A DNA stretch of 21,326 bases from Candidatus Aminicenantota bacterium. GTDB taxonomy: Bacteria; Acidobacteriota; B3-B38; Guanabaribacteriales; B3-B38. The stretch's first letter is position 1, and the number at the start of each line of letters is the position of its first letter. Where the stretch lies: contig JAOUOQ010000011.1 of NCBI GenBank assembly GCA_029880275.1, positions 1-21,326 on the forward strand. Reading direction: 5' to 3'. Below are positions 7,222-13,245 of this stretch, in pieces. A program made the position numbers and the translations under genes. The notes below the pieces were generated by a model, which was given only the letters and a program-made list of their open reading frames with translations, was not told where the DNA came from and ran no database searches.

Positions 7222-8796
7222 ATGAAAGTTACCATCCCTTCTCAGGTGACTGATTTTCTCATTATTGGCTCTGGCATTGCCGGGCTGCGAGCTGCCATAG
7301 AGCTGGCGCCCCACGGGGAGGTCTGTATCCTCTGTAAGGATGAGCCTTCCGAAAGCAACACCGAATACGCCCAGGGAGGGATTGCGGTAGCCCTGAGCGA
7401 CGAGGACGAAGTCCGTCTCCATTATCAGGATACTATGGCCGCGGGCGATGGTCTGTGCAATCCTGAAGCGGTGAAAATTTTAGTAGAGGAAGGACCTCAT
7501 TACATAATAGAGCTGATTGACTGGGGAACTGAATTTGACAGAGAGGGGACCAAACTGGATTTCACCAGGGAGGGTGCGCACAGCAAGAACCGCATCCTCC
7601 ACGCTCACGGCGATTCTACCGGCAAGGAGATAATTCGCGCCCTGCTAAAAAAGGCGAAGTCCTACCCATCAATCCATTTTTATCCCCAGTGCTATACCAA
7701 GGAGCTCATGGTCGAAGATGACCGCTGTCTGGGAGTTATTTATCTCAATGAAAATGAGAAAAGCTTTCATTCACTTTATGCCTCGGCTACCCTTCTGGCT
7801 ACCGGTGGGGCGGGAAGGGTCTATTCCCAGACCACCAACCCACCCTTTGCCACCGGCGATGGGATGGCTATCGCCTTTCGTGGCGGGACGACCATGATGG
7901 ATATGGAGTTCGTTCAGTTTCATCCCACCTCCCTCTTTCTGCCCCATAGCCCGAGATTTCTCCTCTCCGAATCCTTACGAGGGGAGGGGGCGTACCTCAA
8001 AAACATACATGGCAAGAGATTTATGGAGAAATACCATCCCTTAGCGGAGTTAGCCCCGCGGGATGTGGTCAGCCGGGCGATAATCTCCGAGACAAAAAAG
8101 ACCAACGCCAGCTGGGTCTATCTTGATTTAACCCATCTCAAGCCTTCCTTTGTTCGTAGCCGTTTCCCTAAGATTTTTAATACCTGCTTCACTTACAATC
8201 TCGACCTCGCCAAAGATATGATCCCCGTTAATCCGGCAGCCCATTATATGATGGGCGGTGTCAAAACCGACCTCTGGGGGAGAACTACCTTAAGTGGTCT
8301 CTATGCGGCGGGCGAGATTGCCTGCACTGGAGTCCACGGAGCTAATCGATTAGCCAGCAACTCCCTGCTGGAGGGCTTGGTCTATGGTGCCCGCAGTGGT
8401 AAGGATATGGCTTCCGACAGGAACCCTCGCCCCTCTGCTCCGCCAGGATACCTTTTGGAAGAGGAGCAGGGCTCACTGAAGAGGAAAGATTTTGAGCGCA
8501 TCCGCCAGGAAATAAACAATATGATGTGGGACAAAGTGGGAATCATGAGAGATAAAGTGGGGCTGGAGGAGGCCATTGAGTATTTGAAAAAATATCGCCA
8601 CCTCTCACAATACCACCCTCTGGACAGGTATGAGATGGAGACCATAAACATCTACCTGGTCGGGTTGCTTATAGCAGTCTCAGCCCTCCGCCGTGAGGAG
8701 AGCCGCGGGGCTCACTACCGAAAAGATTTCCCTCAACCTGATGATAAAAAATGGAAGCTACATTCTACCATCCATAAAGGGAGCGTAGAGTTTTAA
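7222..8796 (+). CDS. nadB: L-aspartate oxidase
   Basis: NadB is the FAD enzyme that oxidises L-aspartate to iminoaspartate, the first step of de novo NAD synthesis, acting with quinolinate synthase NadA. The 524 residues match the usual length. The FAD-binding GSGIAG is at 16-21. NTEYAQGGIAVAL (46-58), GREGAHSKNRILHAHGD-type residues (here REGAHSKNRILHAHGD at 116-131), QFHPTS (232-237), APRDVVSRA (278-286) and GANRLASNSLLEGLVYG (373-389) are the conserved blocks that separate NadB from fumarate reductase and succinate dehydrogenase flavoproteins. The C-terminal helical domain contains ESRGAHYRKDFP (493-504). nadA and nadC are not in this window. No Shine-Dalgarno is visible before the ATG at 7222. 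Confidence 0.95.
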   Translation: MKVTIPSQVTDFLIIGSGIAGLRAAIELAPHGEVCILCKDEPSESNTEYAQGGIAVALSDEDEVRLHYQDTMAAGDGLCNPEAVKILVEEGPHYIIELIDWGTEFDREGTKLDFTREGAHSKNRILHAHGDSTGKEIIRALLKKAKSYPSIHFYPQCYTKELMVEDDRCLGVIYLNENEKSFHSLYASATLLATGGAGRVYSQTTNPPFATGDGMAIAFRGGTTMMDMEFVQFHPTSLFLPHSPRFLLSESLRGEGAYLKNIHGKRFMEKYHPLAELAPRDVVSRAIISETKKTNASWVYLDLTHLKPSFVRSRFPKIFNTCFTYNLDLAKDMIPVNPAAHYMMGGVKTDLWGRTTLSGLYAAGEIACTGVHGANRLASNSLLEGLVYGARSGKDMASDRNPRPSAPPGYLLEEEQGSLKRKDFERIRQEINNMMWDKVGIMRDKVGLEEAIEYLKKYRHLSQYHPLDRYEMETINIYLVGLLIAVSALRREESRGAHYRKDFPQPDDKKWKLHSTIHKGSVEF

Positions 8797-8802
8797 TCCA
8801 TA

Positions 8803-8820
8803 TAAAAAATGAATTTTTTA
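8803..8820 (+). terminator. A/T-only hairpin after nadB (weak terminator)
   Basis: TAAAAAA (8803-8809) pairs with TTTTTTA (8814-8820) around a four-base loop. The stem has no G-C pairs, so termination would be inefficient at best and read-through into the next gene is possible. Confidence 0.25.
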
Positions 8821-8887
8821 GGCGAAGTTAATCCCTCAGTGGTGGTTTAATTGAGTTTCTTTCTTATCTAAAAAATACTATGAGGTT

Positions 8888-9844
8888 ATGAGTAGAACAG
8901 GTCTTGTCTATCACCCCGATTACCTCAAGCACAACCCCGGAGGTGGACATCCGGAGAATCCCCAGCGGCTGCAGAGCATCATCGAGCACCTGAAGAAGGT
9001 CAGCCTGTGGACCCAGTTGGTGCACATCGAGCCCGCCATGGCTGCGGAAGAGTTGCTGGAGCTGGTTCATACCAAAGAGCACATTGAGCGAGTCAGGCGG
9101 ACAAGCCAGCAAGGCTTCGGCTGTCTGGACATGGGTGACACCCTCGTTTCCAAGCTGTCCTTTGCCGTCGCACGCCTGGCAGTGGGGGGTGTGCTTAAAG
9201 CAGTGGATGCGGTTATGGAAGGAACTCTGGATAACGCCTTTGCCGCCATTAGACCCCCGGGGCATCATGCCGAGCGAGACCATGCAATGGGCTTCTGCCT
9301 GTTCAACAATGTGGCTATTGCCGCCCGTTATCTGCAGCAGAACTGGAACCTCAAAAGAGTTCTAATTGTTGATTGGGATGTCCACCACGGCAACGGCACC
9401 CAGCATATCTTTGAAGAGGACCCCACCGTCCTCTACTTCAGCACCCACCAATACCCTTATTATCCGGGGACTGGCTCAGCCGCGGAGAAGGGGAAGGGCA
9501 GGGGTGAAGGGTATACCCTCAACATACCCCTCGCCTACGGAAGCGATGAGGAGGACTACCTCAGAGCTTTTCAGACAGAGCTGCTTCCTGCTGCCCTTTC
9601 CTTTAGGCCCGATTTCATTCTCATATCCGCCGGCTTCGATGCCCACAAAGACGACCCACTGGCGGGAATGAGGCTTACCGAGAGCTCCTATTACCAGTTC
9701 ACCCGGATAATAAAGAACATAGCCTCCGATACTTGCCAGGGGAGAATTATCTCCTTGCTGGAAGGGGGCTATAACCTGATTAGTCTCAGCCGCAGCCTGG
9801 AGAGTCATCTCAAAGCCCTAATAGAGGATGAGGGCACCCGATAG
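8888..9844 (+). CDS. Histone-deacetylase-family zinc amidohydrolase
   Basis: A 318-residue member of the class II HDAC/acetoin-utilisation/acetylpolyamine amidohydrolase superfamily. Such enzymes remove acetyl groups from lysines or small amines with zinc and do not use NAD. Signatures are RPPGHHAERDHAMGFCLFNN (122-141, with His126 and His127 as the charge-relay pair), DWDVHHGNGTQ (162-172), SAGFDAHKDDPLAG (247-260) and LEGGYN (291-296). Zinc ligands are Asp164, His166 and Asp251, and the catalytic Tyr295 is present, so it should be active. It lies 91 bases after nadB; whether they share a transcript is unclear. ATG 8888 has only GAGG very close upstream. Protein versus polyamine substrate cannot be settled from sequence. 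Confidence 0.92.
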   Translation: MSRTGLVYHPDYLKHNPGGGHPENPQRLQSIIEHLKKVSLWTQLVHIEPAMAAEELLELVHTKEHIERVRRTSQQGFGCLDMGDTLVSKLSFAVARLAVGGVLKAVDAVMEGTLDNAFAAIRPPGHHAERDHAMGFCLFNNVAIAARYLQQNWNLKRVLIVDWDVHHGNGTQHIFEEDPTVLYFSTHQYPYYPGTGSAAEKGKGRGEGYTLNIPLAYGSDEEDYLRAFQTELLPAALSFRPDFILISAGFDAHKDDPLAGMRLTESSYYQFTRIIKNIASDTCQGRIISLLEGGYNLISLSRSLESHLKALIEDEGTR

Positions 9845-10169
9845 GGGAAGGGGTGTTTAATATAATGGTGGCTGAAAATCAGGGACAATCTTTTCCTTGA
9901 CATTTTCTAAGATAATGTGCTAATTTTTTTGTAACTTTTAACATATAAATTAAGATATACTGGACGAGAGTAATTAAATATTATTTAGAATTTTTATAGT
10001 TATGCTCTATCAGATAATTATTATACTCTGCCGTTAGTTGTGCTGGGGAAGGAGAAGCAGCCTGTGGCGCTTTTTATCTCCCAGCGAGAGAAGGATTAAC
10101 AAATTACTTTTCTCACCGATATGATGCGATATGTTATTAACCTATTTTAAAAAAAAGGAGGTTACCATC
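9845..10169 (+). promoter_or_regulatory. Long leader region of the first propeller gene
   Basis: A consensus -35 TTGACA at 9897-9902 lies 268 bases before the ATG at 10170. The -10 is not clear in the A/T-rich bases 9913-9930. Downstream are a motif ATAGTTATGCTCT followed by ATCAGAT (9996-10014), then GGAGAAGC (10051-10058), which can pair with GCT and TCTCC at 10069-10081 as a bulged hairpin. An AAGGAGGT ribosome site at 10157-10163 precedes the ATG. The same order of elements occurs before the second paralogue, so this looks like a shared, transcribed leader. No known riboswitch class was recognised. Confidence 0.4.
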
Positions 10170-12620
10170 ATGGAAGGGCGCAACTATATCATAGTTTCGG
10201 TTTTTCTAATCTTCTTACTTTCATTCTCCGGGACAATGTGTGCGCAGCGGGTGATTGACCTGGATAAGGTGTGGGGGGATATGCGGGTGCTGGGGGATGA
10301 TGGGGATGATTACTCTGGCAAAGCTATTGCCTATGGGGACATCAATGGCGATGGCTTTATGGACATCATCATCGGTGCTTATGAGGCTGACCCCGGTGAC
10401 CCTGCACGCAATAATGCCGGGGAGACCTATGTCATCTTCGGCTCCAGCTCACCCCTGTCAACAATTGACCTGAGCACCCAATCAGCCGATATCACCGTCT
10501 GTGGAGATGATGCTGGTGATAGTTCTGGTTATGCGGTGGCCAGCGGTGATGTAAACGGCGACGGATTCGATGATATCATCATCGGTGCCCCTTATGCTGA
10601 CCCCGGTGGACGCACCGTTGCCGGGGAGACATATGTCATCTTCGGCTCCAGCAGCCCTCCTACAGAAATTGACCTGAGCACCACATCCGCCGATATAACC
10701 GTCTGCGGGGATGATGGTGATGATTATTCTGGCATGGCTGTGGCCAGCGGAGATATCAACGGTGATGGATATGATGATATCATCATCGGTGCCCCTAAAG
10801 CTGAGCCCGGTGAACGCATCTGGGCCGGGGAGACCTATGTCATCTTCGGCTCCAGCTCACCGCCCTCCGCCATCGACCTGAGCACCACTCCAGCCGATAT
10901 CACCGTCTGCGGGGCTGATATGGATGATATATCTGGTTATGCGGTGGCTAGCGGGGACATAAATGGGGACGGCTTAGATGATATCATCATCGGTGCCCAT
11001 CGGGCTGACCCCGGTGAACGCTTCTTGGCCGGGGAGACCTATGTGGTCTTTGGTGATAACTACACATCACCACCTTACACCGTAGATTTGAGCACCCAAT
11101 CAGCCGATATCACCGTCTGCGGGGCTGCTGCTGAGGATTATTCTGGTTATGCGGTGGCCAGCGGGGATGTTAACAATGATGGATTTGACGACCTAATCAT
11201 CGGCGGCCCTTGTGCTACCCCCGGTGACCCTGCACGCAATAATGCCGGGGAGACCTATGTCATCTTCGGCTCCAGCTCACCGCCCTCCGCCATCGACCTG
11301 AGCACCACACCAGCCGACATCACCGTCTGCGGGGCTGCTGCTGAGGATAGGTCTGGCAATGCTGTGGCCAGCGGGGATTTCAACGGTAACGGATTTGACG
11401 ACATCATCATCGGTGCTTATGGAGCTGACCCCGGTGGACGCGGCATGGCCGGGGAGACCTATGTGGTCTTTGGTGATAACTACACATCACCACCTTACAC
11501 CGTAGATTTGAGCACCCAATCAGCCGATATCACCGTCTGTGGAAATGATGCTGGTGATAGTTCTGGTTATGCGGTGGCCAGCGGGGATGTCAATTTTGAC
11601 GGATACTGCGACATAATCGTCGCCTCCCCCTGGGCGGACCCCGGTGGGCGCAACACTGCCGGGGAGACCTATGTGATTGCAGGTGGTGGTGCATATGTCA
11701 CCGCTCACGGTCTGGGCGGAAAAAGCCGGATAAACTCCTTCAGCCTCCTGGGGAGAAGCTGGGGCGGGTTCAAAGCCTTCGGAGGGGTGAACAGCGGCGG
11801 TGAGGTCCATCTGGCCATTGATGACCTGAATGGAGACGGGCACCATGAGATTGCTGCCGGGCATGGTGAGGGCGGAAAATCCTGGGTGAAGTTCTTTGAG
11901 GTGGACGGCTCTCTCATCAGCGACTTTAAAGCCTTCGGAGCGGTCAACAGCGGTGGTGAAGTTCATCTGGCCATAGGCAACTTTGATGCTGACCTGAATG
12001 ATAAGGAGATAGCCATAGCCCAGGGTGAGGGGGGGAAGTCGTGGGTCAAGCTCTTCGAAGCCGATGGCACCTTCATCAGAATCTTCAAAGCCTTTGGTGC
12101 CGACAATGCTCAGGGAGAGGTTCATCTGGCAGCAGGTGACCTGGAGAACGCCGACGGGATTGACGAGATAATCGCTGCTACGGGAGAGGGCGGCAGCTCG
12201 GTGGTGAAGATATTCAACTCTGAGGGAATCCTCATCAACTCCTTCAAAGCCTTCGGTGCGGCGAACAGCGGTGGTGAGGTGCATCTGGAGGTGGGGAACT
12301 TTGATGCCGACCCCGCTGTGGAGATAGCCGTAGCTACCGGCTACGATGGGAGCAATCTGGTCAAGCTGTTTGATAAGGATGGCAGCTTTATCAGGCAATT
12401 TAAGGCCTTTGGTGCTGCTGTCAACCCCAATGGTGAGGTGCAGATAACCGCGGCTGATATAGATAACGATGGTATTGATGAGCTCATCTGCGCTCATGGT
12501 GAGGGAGGCAGTTCCATGGTCAAGGTATTCAAGCCTGATGGCACATCCATCCTCAACTTCAAAGCCTTCGGTGGGGTTAATGCCCAGGGTGAGGTGCACT
12601 TAGGCCGGAGCAATTACTAA
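10170..12620 (+). CDS. Exported double beta-propeller protein with seven FG-GAP repeats (paralogue 1)
   Basis: The product is 816 residues from ATG 10170, chosen for the strong AAGGAGGT seven bases upstream; an in-frame ATG at 10131 lacks one. Residues 1-26 are a Sec signal peptide ending at GTMCAQ. Residues 27-505 hold seven FG-GAP repeats of about 70 residues, each with a GDxNGDGxDDIIIGA calcium-loop core (such as GDINGDGFMDIIIGA, GDVNGDGFDDIIIGA), as in the seven-bladed integrin alpha propeller. From about 508 to the end comes a second repeat family: FKAFGxxNxxGEVHL at six sites, with EGGKSWVKFF-like strands and DxDNDGID loops between. The protein starts this domain in mid-blade and ends just after FKAFGGVNAQGEVHL, as expected for a closed propeller. 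No membrane anchor or sorting tail is visible, so it should be secreted or periplasmic. Partner and role are unknown. Confidence 0.85.
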   Translation: MEGRNYIIVSVFLIFLLSFSGTMCAQRVIDLDKVWGDMRVLGDDGDDYSGKAIAYGDINGDGFMDIIIGAYEADPGDPARNNAGETYVIFGSSSPLSTIDLSTQSADITVCGDDAGDSSGYAVASGDVNGDGFDDIIIGAPYADPGGRTVAGETYVIFGSSSPPTEIDLSTTSADITVCGDDGDDYSGMAVASGDINGDGYDDIIIGAPKAEPGERIWAGETYVIFGSSSPPSAIDLSTTPADITVCGADMDDISGYAVASGDINGDGLDDIIIGAHRADPGERFLAGETYVVFGDNYTSPPYTVDLSTQSADITVCGAAAEDYSGYAVASGDVNNDGFDDLIIGGPCATPGDPARNNAGETYVIFGSSSPPSAIDLSTTPADITVCGAAAEDRSGNAVASGDFNGNGFDDIIIGAYGADPGGRGMAGETYVVFGDNYTSPPYTVDLSTQSADITVCGNDAGDSSGYAVASGDVNFDGYCDIIVASPWADPGGRNTAGETYVIAGGGAYVTAHGLGGKSRINSFSLLGRSWGGFKAFGGVNSGGEVHLAIDDLNGDGHHEIAAGHGEGGKSWVKFFEVDGSLISDFKAFGAVNSGGEVHLAIGNFDADLNDKEIAIAQGEGGKSWVKLFEADGTFIRIFKAFGADNAQGEVHLAAGDLENADGIDEIIAATGEGGSSVVKIFNSEGILINSFKAFGAANSGGEVHLEVGNFDADPAVEIAVATGYDGSNLVKLFDKDGSFIRQFKAFGAAVNPNGEVQITAADIDNDGIDELICAHGEGGSSMVKVFKPDGTSILNFKAFGGVNAQGEVHLGRSNY
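10391..10453 (+). repeat. 63-base exact repeat, copy 1
   Basis: It is identical to 11219-11281 in the same gene and encodes the end of one FG-GAP repeat and the GETYVIFGSSSP strand. The spacing between copies, 828 bases, is about four blades. Confidence 0.9.
10824..10888 (+). repeat. 65-base exact repeat, copy 1
   Basis: It is identical to 11244-11308, displaced by exactly 420 bases, the length of two propeller blades. It encodes AGETYVIFGSSSPPSAIDLS and the next two residues. Confidence 0.9.
11026..11119 (+). repeat. 94-base exact repeat, copy 1
   Basis: It is identical to 11446-11539, again displaced by 420 bases. It encodes the distinctive VVFGDNYTSPPYTVDLST strand, which is found only twice in the protein. 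Confidence 0.9.
11219..11281 (+). repeat. 63-base exact repeat, copy 2
   Basis: Second copy of the 10391-10453 repeat. It overlaps copy 2 of the 65-base repeat, so blade 5 is a mosaic of sequence shared with blades 1 and 3. Confidence 0.9.
11244..11308 (+). repeat. 65-base exact repeat, copy 2
   Basis: Second copy of the 10824-10888 repeat, in the same 420-base phase as the 94-base pair. Confidence 0.9.
11446..11539 (+). repeat. 94-base exact repeat, copy 2
   Basis: Second copy of 11026-11119. Sequence between the two copies has diverged, so either a recent two-blade duplication or gene conversion has kept these patches identical. Confidence 0.9.
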
Positions 12621-12987
12621 AGGGCTTACTTTTAGTATGTCAAAGTCTTAGCTCCAGGGTGAGCGGCGGCATGCAGGACGATTTTCTCATCCGCTGATAA
12701 GGTTTCCAGCAGGAATTTTGCATCCTTCTCCCGGAAGACTATCGGAAACTTAGCAGAAGTTTCTCACCCCTTTCTATTCTCAAGCTCTGTGTACAAAACT
12801 GCGCAGGGGAACCTTGGTAAGATATTATTTTTTTCGTATCCATGGTGATGTTTTGCAGGTCTTTTTAACCTGAGGGTGGAAAATATTCTGGAGGTGTACC
12901 GGAGGTCAAGTTGCCTTTTCTCTTAAAGGACATGGGAAATCTCAGCCGGCGTTAATTAGCAGAGATGCAATTTGATATAGCTTTTTG
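12621..12987. other. Intergenic region between the two propeller genes
   Basis: No confident gene. A minus-strand frame of 43 codons (12763 to the TAA at 12634-12632) reads like protein (for example KDAKFLLETLSADEKIVLHA) but has no start codon or ribosome site. It could be the tail of a lost gene. No strong terminator follows the first propeller gene. Confidence 0.35.
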
Positions 12988-13245
12988 TTGACAATCCCTG
13001 GGGTGATATGATATTTTTTGCTATGTCTCAAAAAGGTGTAAAGAGCAAGCGTAATCAAAGATTACTAAAAAGTGTTTAATTCTCAGCATTACTGGATAAT
13101 AGTTATACTCTTCCATCAGATTTGTGAAGGATGGAGAAGCCGGAAGTGGAATTTTTCTCCTTGATAAAAAAGCATGGTGGCTTTTTCTCCTTATCACTTG
13201 AGTGGGAGAGGTTTTTAACCCTTTTTAAATAAGGAGGTACACACC
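12988..13245 (+). promoter_or_regulatory. Long leader region of the second propeller gene
   Basis: A consensus TTGACA at 12988-12993 lies 258 bases before the ATG at 13246; GATATT or ATATTT 16-17 bases downstream could be the -10. The leader carries ATAGTTATACTCT followed by ATCAGAT (13099-13121) and GGAGAAGCC (13133-13141). GGAGAA can pair with TTCTCC at 13155-13160 or, with GCC, with GGC and TTCTCC at 13179-13190, because TTTTTCTCCTT is repeated. These are mutually exclusive folds. AAAAAGC/GCTTTTT (13167-13186) is a further hairpin. AAGGAGGT stands just before the ATG. Confidence 0.4.

Noticed and set aside
7222..9844. nadB and the deacetylase as an NAD-linked deacetylation pair
   Set aside because: The deacetylase is of the zinc-dependent type and does not consume NAD, and the genes may not share a transcript. 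Adjacency alone is not evidence.
10230..10250. Lipoprotein signal at the cysteine in GTMCAQ and GVLCAQ
   Set aside because: The residue before Cys is Met or Leu, which does not fit the lipobox. Cleavage after CA by signal peptidase I is more likely.
11520..12599. Minus-strand open frame of 359 codons inside the first propeller gene
   Set aside because: It is the antisense of the repeat domain. It repeats with the same period as the real gene and has no family features or ribosome site.
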